Shown one piece after another: positions 17,431-26,632 of a stretch of 64,000 bases of DNA. Origin of the DNA: Nitrospira sp. Ga0074138 (GTDB taxonomy: Bacteria; Nitrospirota; Nitrospiria; Nitrospirales; Nitrospiraceae); contig LNDU01000008.1 in NCBI GenBank assembly GCA_001464735.1, positions 62,001 through 126,000 of the forward strand. Direction: 5' to 3'. The position numbers were made by a program, and so were the translations under genes. Position 1 is the first letter of the stretch; every line of letters starts with the position of its first letter. Below the pieces are notes generated by a model that ran no database searches, was not told where the DNA came from, and worked only from the letters and a program-made list of their open reading frames with translations.

Positions 17431-17485
17431 AATGGATACTCGACTCGGCATCCTGCTGGAACTGTCCTAGGAATCGGATCATGGC

Positions 17486-18817
17486 ATGACGGATTTGCTC
17501 GCCGCCCGAAGTCAGATGGCCATGTCCCTGGGATTCCACATCGTCTTTGCCGTGATGGGCATTGCGATGCCGGTGTTGATGGCAGCGGCCGAGTGGAGAT
17601 GGCTGAAGACGAAGGACGAAGCCTATCTTGTACTGGCCAAGCGCTGGTCGAAGGGCACCGCGATATTATTCGCCGTCGGCGCCGTGTCCGGAACCGTCCT
17701 TTCGTTCGAGTTGGGCTTACTCTGGCCTTCATTCATGGAGCGGGCAGGCCCCGTCATCGGACCCCTCTTTGGGCTTGAGGGGTTTGCGTTCTTCACGGAA
17801 GCGATCTTTCTCGGAATCTATCTCTATGGCTGGTCGCGCATCTCGCCACGGGCCCACTTTCTGGCCGGTCTTGTCGTGGCGGTGAGCGGGACCGCCTCCG
17901 CCATCTTCGTGGTCACGGTCAACGCCTGGATGAACGCGCCTACCGGTTTCGACATCGTCGACGGACAGATCACCAATGTCCGACCTTTGCTGCCGTTGTT
18001 GCACCCATTTGCCTTTCATGAAACGTTGCATATGCTGCTCGCGGCCTATGCAGCGACCGGCTTTCTCGTGGCCGGCATCCACGCCTTTTTTCTCCTGCGC
18101 CGCCCGGCAAGCCTTTTCCATCGGAACGCGCTCGCCATCGCGCTGGTCGTCGGCGGTATTCCTGCTGTCCTTCAGCCGGTGAGCGGAGATCTGATCGCTC
18201 GGGCGGTCGCCAAGCACCAGCCGGCGAAGCTCGCTGCGATGGAAGCGCTCTTCGTCACGGAACCCGGAGCGGATTTCATGATCTTTGGATTGCCGGACGT
18301 GTCCACACAAACAGTCGACTATGCGCTGGTGATTCCAAAGGGGTTAAGCCTTCTCTTGCATGGAGATCCCCGCGCGGTGGTTCCAGGGCTCGATAAGATC
18401 CCTCGTCAGGATTGGCCACCCATCGCCGTCACCCATGTGGCCTTCCAACTGATGGTGGGCTGTGGGCTAATCATGGCCGGAACGGCTGTGTGGGCCGGTG
18501 TGCGCTGGCGACAAGGACGACTGGAAAAGGACCGATGGCTGTTACGCACGTTGGTGGTCATCGCCCCGCTCGGATTCATCGCCATCCAAGCCGGTTGGGT
18601 GGTGACCGAGGTAGGTCGTCAACCATGGATCATCCAGGGACTCATGCGCACGTCGAAGGCCGTGACTCCTATGCCGGGCCTGTGGATTCCCATGGTGACC
18701 TTCTCCGTCTTGTACGTGGTCCTGGGAGGAGTCGTTTTCTGGGCTATGCGGCGTCACATTGCAGCGGTCGACTTCACGTCTTCTGCTGAGGGAGAGACAG
18801 GAAGGAACGCGGCTTAA
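17486..18817 (+). CDS. cydA: Cytochrome bd oxidase subunit I
   Basis: This 443-residue membrane protein reduces O2 to water using quinol. H18 (SLGFHIVFA) is the conserved high-spin haem ligand, the H-x4-H region is HETLHMLLAAYAATG, and the low-spin haem ligand Met is in FQLMVGCG. The quinol loop is short, as in CioA-type enzymes, with the GRQPW motif retained (VTEVGRQPWII). About nine transmembrane helices are visible. It lies 55 bp behind the SDR and 2 bp before cydB. An imperfect CTAGG-like sequence with 5-base spacing (CTGGAACTGTCCTAGG) lies just upstream. No cydX or cydDC assembly gene is present. The role is high-affinity respiration or protection from nitrosative and oxidative stress. 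Confidence 0.95.
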   Translation: MTDLLAARSQMAMSLGFHIVFAVMGIAMPVLMAAAEWRWLKTKDEAYLVLAKRWSKGTAILFAVGAVSGTVLSFELGLLWPSFMERAGPVIGPLFGLEGFAFFTEAIFLGIYLYGWSRISPRAHFLAGLVVAVSGTASAIFVVTVNAWMNAPTGFDIVDGQITNVRPLLPLLHPFAFHETLHMLLAAYAATGFLVAGIHAFFLLRRPASLFHRNALAIALVVGGIPAVLQPVSGDLIARAVAKHQPAKLAAMEALFVTEPGADFMIFGLPDVSTQTVDYALVIPKGLSLLLHGDPRAVVPGLDKIPRQDWPPIAVTHVAFQLMVGCGLIMAGTAVWAGVRWRQGRLEKDRWLLRTLVVIAPLGFIAIQAGWVVTEVGRQPWIIQGLMRTSKAVTPMPGLWIPMVTFSVLYVVLGGVVFWAMRRHIAAVDFTSSAEGETGRNAA

Positions 18818-18819
18818 CC

Positions 18820-19857
18820 ATGCCCTCGTATGAACTCATAGTGGCCGCTGTGCTGATCGGTGCGCTGACCTTGTATCTATTGTTGGGTGGAGCAGATTTC
18901 GGAGCGGGGATCTGGACTCTCTTTGCCAGGGGACGTCAAGGACAGTCTCAACGGGCATTGATCGATCAGGCCATCGGTCCCATCTGGGAGGCCAACCATG
19001 TCTGGCTCATCATCGCGGTCGTAATTCTCTTTACGGCCTTTCCTCCTGCCTTCGCCGTGATCTCCGTCCGGCTGCACATCCCGCTGACTGTGATGCTAAT
19101 TGGGATCGTGCTGCGAGGGACCGCCTTCGCCATTCGAACGCATGACATTTCATCCCGTTCAGATGGATTCACGGGAGCCCCACCGATTTGGCATTGGATA
19201 TTCGCCTGGTCCAGCCTGATCACTCCGACCATGCTTGGTATGGTCCTTGGAGCGATCGCATCCGGGCGCGCCGCCGGGCCGGCCGAAACGATCCGAGAAA
19301 TCTTCGTCGATCCGTGGTTAGCGCCATTTCCCATCGCCGTGGGTCTACTCACAACGTCGCTGGTGGCCTATCTGGCATCCGTCTATCTGATCCTGGAAAG
19401 TCAAGAACCTTCCTTGCGCCGTCTCTTTCGACACCGTGCCATGATAAGCGGAGCACTCGTCATCTTCTTAGCCGCCGTCGCGCTGTATCTAACGGGAGAA
19501 GGGGCGCCTGAAATTCACCAAGGTTTGTTCGCGACGGCGTTGGGTCGCGCGACGGTCGTGGGCACGACGCTGGTGCATCTCGCAGCTTTGTGGGCAGTGA
19601 TTACCGAACGCAATGTCATGGCTCGAATGTTCGCGGGAGGCGGAGCCGTCGCGATCTTATGGGGCTGGGCCTTATCGCAGTATCCGTATCTCGTCGAGCC
19701 TTCCGTCACAATTTATGACGCGGCTCCATCGGGCACGCTACACGTATTACTGGCCAGCCTGCTCCTCGGATCTGTCGTGCTCTTCCCGTTTTTGTTCTAT
19801 TTGTACATCCTGTTCAAGGGAGACGTTCTTACGGAGTCGGCACGGTTCAAGCATTGA
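18820..19857 (+). CDS. cydB: Cytochrome bd oxidase subunit II
   Basis: This 345-residue protein is the partner of CydA. The N-terminal segment LIVAAVLIGALTLYLLLGGADFGAGIW is diagnostic, followed by GPIWEANHVWLI, HIPLTVMLIGIVLRGTAFAI and about eight transmembrane helices in total. It begins 2 bp after the cydA stop, so the two are translationally linked. The pair forms a complete core oxidase. A CioB-like subunit is expected with a short Q-loop CydA. The gene is followed by a decayed receiver gene on the opposite strand. Confidence 0.94.
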   Translation: MPSYELIVAAVLIGALTLYLLLGGADFGAGIWTLFARGRQGQSQRALIDQAIGPIWEANHVWLIIAVVILFTAFPPAFAVISVRLHIPLTVMLIGIVLRGTAFAIRTHDISSRSDGFTGAPPIWHWIFAWSSLITPTMLGMVLGAIASGRAAGPAETIREIFVDPWLAPFPIAVGLLTTSLVAYLASVYLILESQEPSLRRLFRHRAMISGALVIFLAAVALYLTGEGAPEIHQGLFATALGRATVVGTTLVHLAALWAVITERNVMARMFAGGGAVAILWGWALSQYPYLVEPSVTIYDAAPSGTLHVLLASLLLGSVVLFPFLFYLYILFKGDVLTESARFKH

Positions 19858-19971
19858 AATAGTCGTCTCGTTATCATCGACTTCAGGTGGCGCTGTACTT
19901 CTTTGGCATGGAGGGAAAGACCGTCCCTCTGGTCCGACGGTCAACACAGCTCAGCCGTCCCATTGATCCGT

Positions 19972-20303
19972 CTATCCGTGGTATGAAGATATCTTGTCCG
20001 CGCTCGCGCCGACCGACTGAACAATCACATCGTGCAGGCGATCGACGGCCGTGTCTTTTGAAAGGAAGGCGGCGGCTCCGGCTCGCTTCATGGCGTCGCT
20101 GTTGTCATCTTCGCGGTCCACGGAGATGCCGACATATTGATATTCAACACCACCACACTTGGGCCAAGATCCTCGACCAGCTTGACCAGCTCGACCGCCT
20201 CTGCGCCATCCCGGGCTTCCGCAACGACGTCAAGATCATCATAGACATCCAACACGAAACGAAGACTCCGCTGCACCATCGCCCGATCATCCACAAGCGA
20301 CAC
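19972..20303 (-). pseudogene. Decayed NarL-type receiver, internal deletion and frameshift
   Basis: The first 57 codons read as a normal receiver start (VDDRAMVQRSLRFVLDVY, VVAEARDGAEAVELVKL, VVVLNINM). At that point, where the intact paralogue at 49149 has about 20 residues between INM and VIIGIS, a deletion joins INM to a frame-shifted VGISVDRED. The frame then continues with AMKRAGAAAFLSKDTAVDRL and ends after ASADKISSYHG. The phospho-acceptor Asp is Asn here (LNINM). No functional protein is expected. Confidence 0.75.
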
Positions 20304-20371
20304 TGAGCAAGGACGATCATTTCATTACCAACAGGGTTCTTCCTACTATGACACCATATTACTGATGCTCA

Positions 20372-20387
20372 CTCGGGATAGTCCTAG
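20372..20387. promoter_or_regulatory. CTAGG-N6-CCTAG palindrome, one mismatch
   Basis: The sequence CTCGGGATAGTCCTAG matches 9 of 10 defined bases and lies 79 bp upstream of the plus-strand gene at 20467. It is followed by a second GC-rich stretch, CCGG-N13-CCGG. Confidence 0.45.
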
Positions 20388-20466
20388 GTTCCGGTCTCTC
20401 TCTATCCCGGTATGTTGAGGCATAAAGCATTTCCATATTAATACAAGTATGGACAAGGAGGATGCG

Positions 20467-20745
20467 ATGAGAATGAGATTGTTAATGGGTTTAGCGGTGA
20501 CGGCTTGTTTTGTGATCATTGTTGCGACGGGCCATGCTGGTGAAATCAAGGCAGAGATGGAGAATGCTAAAGGACAGATGAAGGGTGAACTGGAAGAAGC
20601 TAAAGGAGAAGCGAAAGCGTTAAAGGAAGAAGCCAAGGGTAATGACATGAAGGCGACTGGAGAACGGGCGAAGGGGAATACCAAAGGAGCGATGGAAAAG
20701 GGAAAAGGGAAAGCAAAAGAATTGAAGGAGAGATTGAAAGATTAG
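20467..20745 (+). CDS. Small exported Lys/Glu/Gly-rich CsbD-like protein
   Basis: This 92-residue protein has a signal peptide (MRMRLLMGLAVTACFVIIVA..GHA) followed by a highly charged, helical, Lys/Glu/Ala/Gly-rich segment with phrases such as EAKGEAKALKEEAKG and GKGKAKELKER. Composition and phrases resemble CsbD-like stress proteins, here exported. AAGGAGG is 6 bases before the ATG at 20467. A CTAGG-N6-CCTAG element lies upstream. The family in Bacillus is sigma-B-controlled; the function is unknown. It is probably a flexible periplasmic protein. Confidence 0.75.
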   Translation: MRMRLLMGLAVTACFVIIVATGHAGEIKAEMENAKGQMKGELEEAKGEAKALKEEAKGNDMKATGERAKGNTKGAMEKGKGKAKELKERLKD

Positions 20746-20813
20746 ACGCACGCAATTCACAACGGGTTCATCCGAGTAACTGGTGATAAATGATTCGAGG
20801 AAGGAGAACTACC

Positions 20814-21266
20814 ATGCCAATGTTCTACCGCAGTCATCTTGTACTAGTGATTATTATGATGCTCATCGGAAGTGTAGGCTGCGATGCAACTCGGGAATTA
20901 GTGAAAGCTCCATTTGATGCCACGACGGCAGTTTCTAATGGGACCACACAAGCCACGGGGGAACTTACTCAACCATCCAAAGAGTTTACCTCCAGTACGA
21001 CTCCCGGTTCTTTGTTTAAAAATGAACAGCAACTGCGAGCGTTTATTGCCTACAATTTCAACAATCTACAACGCGATATTGCACAAGGTCGTGGCGAATA
21101 TCTCACGTCAATGGCCACTCTGGCAGAAATTCCGCCCGATCGACATCGGCAATTATTTGCAGAGCTACAGGACCGGTATCCGTTCTTCTATTCTCACGAC
21201 AGTTCTCCATCCCAGTCCATGGAGCATTTACTGACTGCCGTGGGTAATGACCGGCGCATGTTGTAG
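20814..21266 (+). CDS. DUF3015-type lipoprotein
   Basis: This 150-residue protein has a lipoprotein signal peptide with lipobox GSVGC and a C-terminal DUF3015-like segment: FIAYNFNNLQRDIAQGRGEYLTSMATLAEIPPD. The second family member in this window, at 50954, matches at ENLSQEMAQGRGEHLVSLAT. The N-terminal half lacks the Cys-containing block that the other copy has (FGISSGTSGC), so it is an N-terminally shortened variant. AAGGAG is 7 bases before the ATG at 20814. The family is of unknown function and is exported. Confidence 0.75.
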   Translation: MPMFYRSHLVLVIIMMLIGSVGCDATRELVKAPFDATTAVSNGTTQATGELTQPSKEFTSSTTPGSLFKNEQQLRAFIAYNFNNLQRDIAQGRGEYLTSMATLAEIPPDRHRQLFAELQDRYPFFYSHDSSPSQSMEHLLTAVGNDRRML

Positions 21267-21375
21267 CGGTGCAATAAGATCGTGAGGCACTGCGACGCGG
21301 AATCGCTCCCAGTGGGACAAGAGAACTCGCAGAAAGTATCTGTTGCGTTTTGTCATCTTAAATACGGAGCACAGG

Positions 21376-21612
21376 ATGCCTACCGCACGAACTATAGGAC
21401 GAGCTGAGAAAGCCAAACGAGAAGGGAAAGCCCCTAGCACCCAGGCAGGCGAATTTGTGAAGGAGGAAATGCATGATCTCAAACACGGAAAACGAAACGT
21501 CACATCTCGCAAACAGGCCATCGCCATTGGGCTAAGCAAGGCTCGTCAGGCAGGAGTCAAGCTCCCGGGGCGATCGAGGAAACCACAGCGCAAAGATTCT
21601 CACAACGCTTAG
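21376..21612 (+). CDS. Small basic DUF6496-like protein
   Basis: This 78-residue basic protein reads MPTARTIGRAEKAKREGKAP at the start and then GEFVKEEMHDLKHGKRNVTSRKQAIAIGLSKARQAGVKLP. The pattern of a helix-turn-helix followed by the IAIGLSKARxAGVKLP block is that of DUF6496 proteins, thought to be nucleic-acid-binding. GGAG is 6 bases before the start. It is the second gene in a compact plus-strand run; the DUF326 gene follows 68 bp later. Confidence 0.7.
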   Translation: MPTARTIGRAEKAKREGKAPSTQAGEFVKEEMHDLKHGKRNVTSRKQAIAIGLSKARQAGVKLPGRSRKPQRKDSHNA

Positions 21613-21680
21613 TGAAGAGGCGTGAGGGGGACTCATTAAGCCAAAGCTTAGTCGTTATGAATCTCAATCTGGAGGCTCCC

Positions 21681-22057
21681 ATGCATCGCGATAATCGCTT
21701 GCTGACGGAGAAACAGAGGCAGTGTGTTGCAGCCTGTACCTCCTGTGCTCAGATATGCGAAACCTGTTCCGACGACATGATCGGAATGGGCAACCATGAT
21801 GATCATGACCTGATGGTACAGTGCATTCGGTTGTGCCGAGACTGTGCTGACATTTGCATGCTGACGGCGCAATGGTTATGTCGAGTGTCTTCATGGTCTG
21901 AGGAACTGTGTCAGTTCTGTGCGGACGTCTGCGAACAATGTTCGCCCATACATGCGAGCAACATGCTTCACAACATCCATTGTGCGGCCAATGTGCAGAG
22001 GAATGCCGCCGGTGCGCGGCATTGTGCCAAGAACTGACCAATGCGCCTGCTCGCTAA
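21681..22057 (+). pseudogene. Cys-rich DUF326 four-helix protein, frameshifted
   Basis: The reading frame is intact for about 87 codons with the Cys pattern of DUF326/copper-storage-type four-helix bundles: CVAACTSCAQICETCSDD, CIRLCRDCADICMLTAQ and CQFCADVCEQC. Near 21941 the frame changes: the family continuation appears only in the +2 frame, as QHPLCGQCAEECRRCAALCQ, ending TNAPAR with stop at 22055-22057. Inserting a single T in the run at 21941-21942 restores one protein. As written the translated frame ends at 22037. GGAGG is 5 bases before the ATG at 21681. Such proteins bind many Cu(I) ions. It heads the run that ends in superoxide dismutase. Confidence 0.75.
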
Positions 22058-22094
22058 AAGAACCGGAATACGGCCAATTGGCCTGGAGCAATCC

Positions 22095-22334
22095 ATGCGT
22101 TACAATTCTCTCGTAATGGCAGTGATAGCCCTTCTTTACGTGACGTCGGAATCGTCTCATGCAATAGCCCAAGTAGATCCTTTACCGAACCCCAGTCCTG
22201 GCCCCACGGATCCGATTCCCAAACCAATACCAAGTCCGATTCCCAAACCAGGCCCGAATCCACTTCCACCTTCTCCCACACCGTCGCCGCCATCCCCTTC
22301 CTCCATGTCATCTGTCGACCAAGGAGCATCTTAA
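22095..22334 (+). CDS. Small secreted proline-rich protein
   Basis: The product has 79 residues: a signal peptide (MRYNSLVMAVIALLYVTS..) followed by about 50 residues of proline-rich repeats (PIPKPIPSPIPKPGPNPLPP, then SPTPSPPSPSS). It probably adopts extended or polyproline helix structure in the periplasm or wall. The stop codon overlaps the next start in TAATG, so translation is coupled. I know of no function. The start is chosen at 22095, where GGAG lies upstream, rather than 22041. Confidence 0.6.
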   Translation: MRYNSLVMAVIALLYVTSESSHAIAQVDPLPNPSPGPTDPIPKPIPSPIPKPGPNPLPPSPTPSPPSPSSMSSVDQGAS

Positions 22335-22678
22335 TGACGTCTGCAACCGTCCCAACCTATTCTGAATCCCTTCGCATCGGATGGACTCTTCTGTGGCGTG
22401 GGACGGGAAGTGTTTTACTTCTTCTGATCCTTTGTAACATTCTTATTTTAACTGTGCTGCCTGAATTGCAGCGAACCGGCCCATCATTATGGGCGGCGCT
22501 CTTTCCTCTTGCCATTGTCATCTGTGTCGCAACTTTTGGCGTCATGCCATTTGTAGCCCGGACACTCTTCACGGCATCTTATAATGGATTTCATTTGCAA
22601 CTCGTCCGGGATGCTCAACCAACAACTTCTGACGAGGCCGTTTTTCCTCAGTCTCCAGCAACCATCGACCAACATTGA
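22334..22678 (+). CDS. Two-helix membrane protein of unknown function
   Basis: This 114-residue protein has two hydrophobic helices (GSVLLLLILCNILILTVLP and WAALFPLAIVICVATFGVMP) and short polar ends. The ATG overlaps the preceding stop (TAATG). It is 26 bp upstream of the superoxide dismutase gene and probably in the same operon. I see no family motif. Confidence 0.6.
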   Translation: MTSATVPTYSESLRIGWTLLWRGTGSVLLLLILCNILILTVLPELQRTGPSLWAALFPLAIVICVATFGVMPFVARTLFTASYNGFHLQLVRDAQPTTSDEAVFPQSPATIDQH

Positions 22679-22703
22679 TGAACCACTTTCAGGAGGTGTC
22701 CAT

Positions 22704-23354
<651 letters not shown>

Positions 23355-23465
23355 CCGTGTACCCCTTATTGGTCAGAGTGTCGATGGCTGTTCGACGGCA
23401 TTGCAGTTGTGGCATGTCAAAGCTTGGAGCTTGTCAGGAGTGAGGTTTCACAACATCCAAAATAA

Positions 23466-24125
23466 CTACCACTCGATTACTGCCTTCAGGGGAAGATGGT
23501 CCGATGCTGTAACTGACAGACTCGTTTGATGTGCTTGGATATGGATCAGGGTTCCAGGTGGGCGGGTCCAAATACGGTCGAGAGCAAAGAGCGGTGAGCG
23601 CGCGGGAAAAGTTCGTAGGGCCGGCGAATGCCCGAACATGGTCCGAATCCACCGCAGTGGGCGTCCCCAGAGAAACCATTCATTAATGTCTCCCAATAAA
23701 ACGCAATATATGTTGCGGGACTGTTTGAGAAGCGCTTGTACTTGCGATCTCCGCTCATACGGTCGCAGCCCCAGATGCGTGGCGATGACTTGCACAACCT
23801 CTCCGTTGCAGTGGAGGTCCACATCGATGGCACCACGAGGTACCTCTCCCTGTATGGTCAGATCCACCAGCCGCAGATCTCCCATTGTGCAATTGGTGAG
23901 TATGCCGTTGCCGAAAGATCCCGTGTGTTGCAGCACCGGGCCTGCGATGCCCGTCAACTTCATGCGTTCTGCCAACCAGAGCAACGTGCCCTCACAGTCT
24001 ATCTCTTGAAGAGCTATGACATCGGCCCGCAAATCTTTCAATACGTTGAGAATCCGTTCGCGATTGTACCGACCATCGGACCCCACGCATCCATGTACAT
24101 TATAAGTGGCAACAACCAATCTCAT
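23466..24125 (-). CDS. Endonuclease/exonuclease/phosphatase family protein
   Basis: This 219-residue EEP-superfamily enzyme shows the canonical elements in order: TYNVH, IALQEID with the catalytic Glu, the divergent THLGLRPYERR (ATHLGL), the Asp pair in GDINEW and the terminal SDHLPLKAVIEW with catalytic Asp-His. These metal-dependent phosphodiesterases cleave nucleic acids, phospholipids or nucleotide derivatives. The start overlaps the preceding stop (ATGA at 24122-24125), so it is translated with the phospholipase D-VTT gene, which suggests a phospholipid or diphosphate substrate. Confidence 0.9.
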   Translation of the reverse strand: MRLVVATYNVHGCVGSDGRYNRERILNVLKDLRADVIALQEIDCEGTLLWLAERMKLTGIAGPVLQHTGSFGNGILTNCTMGDLRLVDLTIQGEVPRGAIDVDLHCNGEVVQVIATHLGLRPYERRSQVQALLKQSRNIYCVLLGDINEWFLWGRPLRWIRTMFGHSPALRTFPARSPLFALDRIWTRPPGTLIHIQAHQTSLSVTASDHLPLKAVIEW

Positions 24126-26347
24126 GACGTGTACGATGACTGACCGCGTTCATTTGACCTCGCATTAACACGCTGACTCAACCAGTGACGGAACAGCATG
24201 GCCCCCGCCACCATCCCAAGTGCCACAGCACTCAGCATGAGAACACCACCTGTACCAGGGTGACGCATCGTATCCGTGATTCGGTCAACGAAGATCGCCA
24301 ATCCGAGAAGGCCTGGTATTTCCCCGATGACCGTTCCCAGAAAAAAATCCCGCATCCGAATATGGGAAGCCCCAGCAACGGCGTTGATGATTGAAAAGGG
24401 TGCAATAGGCAGGATTCGGATGGCTATGACTGCGAGCAGGCCCTTGTTGGCCAGTTGACGGCTGATATTTCCGAAGCGCGGACCTGACCAGCGACGCAGT
24501 GCCTTTTGTCCCACCTTGCGTCCGATCCAGAACGTGAAGATCGCGCTCACCGTCATTCCCAGCAGGGAATACACGAACCCGAACACCGGTCCGAACGCCA
24601 ATACGGTGATCGCAATAAATATCGTAACCGGCATGACCAGGATGCCGCCAATGAGAAAGCCGGTTACCGCCAGTAATGGGGACCATCGATTATGACCGAG
24701 GTCTTGCAATTGATCGGCTAAGCGAGGGAGGTCCAACCAGTTTGCCAATGGGGTCCACTGCCATGCTGCCGCCAACGCCAACAATATGAGAAGACTCATG
24801 GCACCGGCGGTATATTCTCGAAGAGCAGGTTTCCGCGATTTATGAGGAACCAATTGCTCTTCGTATGGCTGATTCGGATCCAGAAAATCAGCTTGGGGCA
24901 CCCACTCGTCGACTTCGGGAGTGGTTTGCGTATTGAACGGTTTGAGCGTCCGAGCGTCCTCCAGCCGTCGCAAGCTCTCGAGTGCGGCGAGCATGGATCT
25001 CTTTTCCTTTTCCTGTTGAGCTACGTCGCAAATATCCATGCCGAGATGTTCTGCCAAGAGACGATGTCGGAACAGCCGAATGCCCTGTTCAACTTCCTCC
25101 CTCCCCTCCGCCTCAAGAGCGAGGTCGCATTCTGTATCGAAGCCCATGGATCGATCGCTCAGATTTGCCGATCCCACCCTGGCGAAGGTATCGTCGATGA
25201 TGCAGACTTTGGCATGCACGTTGAGGCAACTGGTTCCCATCCCAGGGATGTGTGGGTAATAGAGGCCCAAGCGCTGAAATCGGTCACTGGCCCGCAACTG
25301 TTTTATTATCCGCGCTCGTAGCACATCCATCGTATGTTGTTCCAACCATCCGTCGCCGTTCGGATGCAGAATGATAATAATTTCCGGACCTTGCTGCTCC
25401 TGTAACCGTTGGATCAGCGCAGTCGCCACACGCCGAGAGGTCAGATATTGAGTTTCCACGTAGATGAACCGAGCTGCCATTCGAATGGAATCGAGATACA
25501 ATTGCTCCACTTCTTTCACGCCCACGTGCTCCTCGAATTGAGGTTGTGTCCGGGCGATTCCAACATGGACGTTTTCAATGTTCGGTGCTATGGATACAGG
25601 CCACTTCGGCCAATAATCCGGACTGTAATTCGGTACAGGCGGCAACGTTTTGTCCGTCGCCTCACGCCAGCGGTCACGGGCTAATTCACCTAGAGCTGAG
25701 GCCACCGATCCCTCGACCAGCGCTTGCACATCATGAAAGGGGCGACAGGGCTCTCCGCCGGGTTCCGATCGACGCTGCGGATGCTCCGGACGATGCTCAG
25801 GCGTATCCCATCGACATTGCGCAAGATCGATCCCACCACAAAAGGCGAGCCGATCATCGATGACGACGAGTTTTTGATGATGGGCCGCTCCCACTGGATG
25901 GACATCGTCCTTCTGAAAATGGAGACGTCTATGCGCCAGAAGCTTGGTCGGGAGCCACCATTCTCTCTGCGCGAAGTACAGCATGTGAAAATCCCACATA
26001 AGTAGATAGATCTCAAGTCGAGGTTGACGAAGGAGCAACGCGTGGAGAAATGCCCCGATTTGATCAGGGTAGCCGTCCGGCTCGTGACCACCGAGCATCC
26101 GGGTCCGACTATCAAAGTCCCACCCGAGAATCATTATGCGGCGCTGTGCTGTGACTGCGGCTTCTCGCAGGGCTTGGAAGTAGGCAGCTCCGTCGATGAG
26201 AAAGGCTACACGCGTAGCCGACTCGATCCGCCAGCAATTCTGCTTCTCGTGAAAGATGGGTAGGGAAGATAGAGCTTTCGCTTCCTGGCCCATTTCCTCT
26301 TGTCGCAATCGTTCAACCGGAGAAGCTGCTGCCTGTCTATCCATCAT
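24122..26347 (-). CDS. Phospholipase D - VTT (TVP38/DedA) fusion
   Basis: This 741-residue protein has two HKD phosphodiesterase motifs (H157/K159/D164 in HHQKLVVIDD and H378/K380/D385 in NVHAKVCIIDD, then GSANLSDRSMG), which are the catalytic halves of a phospholipase D or cardiolipin-synthase-like enzyme. Residues about 525-725 form a VTT domain: several helices with FIAITVLAFGPVFGFVYSLL, FWIGRKVGQKALRRW and an IRILPIAPFSIINAVAGAS core. VTT proteins scramble or transport phospholipids. A fused lipase and lipid scramblase is coherent for membrane remodelling. The stop overlaps the start of the EEP gene. The likely operon is PLD-VTT then EEP. Confidence 0.92.
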   Translation of the reverse strand: MMDRQAAASPVERLRQEEMGQEAKALSSLPIFHEKQNCWRIESATRVAFLIDGAAYFQALREAAVTAQRRIMILGWDFDSRTRMLGGHEPDGYPDQIGAFLHALLLRQPRLEIYLLMWDFHMLYFAQREWWLPTKLLAHRRLHFQKDDVHPVGAAHHQKLVVIDDRLAFCGGIDLAQCRWDTPEHRPEHPQRRSEPGGEPCRPFHDVQALVEGSVASALGELARDRWREATDKTLPPVPNYSPDYWPKWPVSIAPNIENVHVGIARTQPQFEEHVGVKEVEQLYLDSIRMAARFIYVETQYLTSRRVATALIQRLQEQQGPEIIIILHPNGDGWLEQHTMDVLRARIIKQLRASDRFQRLGLYYPHIPGMGTSCLNVHAKVCIIDDTFARVGSANLSDRSMGFDTECDLALEAEGREEVEQGIRLFRHRLLAEHLGMDICDVAQQEKEKRSMLAALESLRRLEDARTLKPFNTQTTPEVDEWVPQADFLDPNQPYEEQLVPHKSRKPALREYTAGAMSLLILLALAAAWQWTPLANWLDLPRLADQLQDLGHNRWSPLLAVTGFLIGGILVMPVTIFIAITVLAFGPVFGFVYSLLGMTVSAIFTFWIGRKVGQKALRRWSGPRFGNISRQLANKGLLAVIAIRILPIAPFSIINAVAGASHIRMRDFFLGTVIGEIPGLLGLAIFVDRITDTMRHPGTGGVLMLSAVALGMVAGAMLFRHWLSQRVNARSNERGQSSYTS

Positions 26348-26632
26348 TGCTCAAACCCCTTCTATACTTTTCACGCTTTGACCTCTGCAAACGCAATGCC
26401 TGTATACACTGACGAACGACCTCGGAACTCATGTCTGATCTGGGACAGCTTGTCCGACGATTCTGCATGTATCGTGATAATAGCGATCAGTCCAATTTCC
26501 TGGGAAAAGCTACAGACCTTCAGGAATCCAGGGACAGCCCTCGAATCAATTCATTCGCTCACAGCATTGGCCCACGTCTTGCACACCCTAGTCTTATCAT
26601 TCAGAACAGACGGACTTAATAGGAGGATAATC

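Noticed and set aside
17460..17480. CTAGG-like site before cydA
   Set aside because: The half-sites CTGGA and CCTAG are spaced by five instead of six bases, so it does not match the palindrome.
19905..19940. Short stem GAGGGA/TCCCTC after cydB
   Set aside because: Only six base pairs, no U tract, so not called as a terminator.
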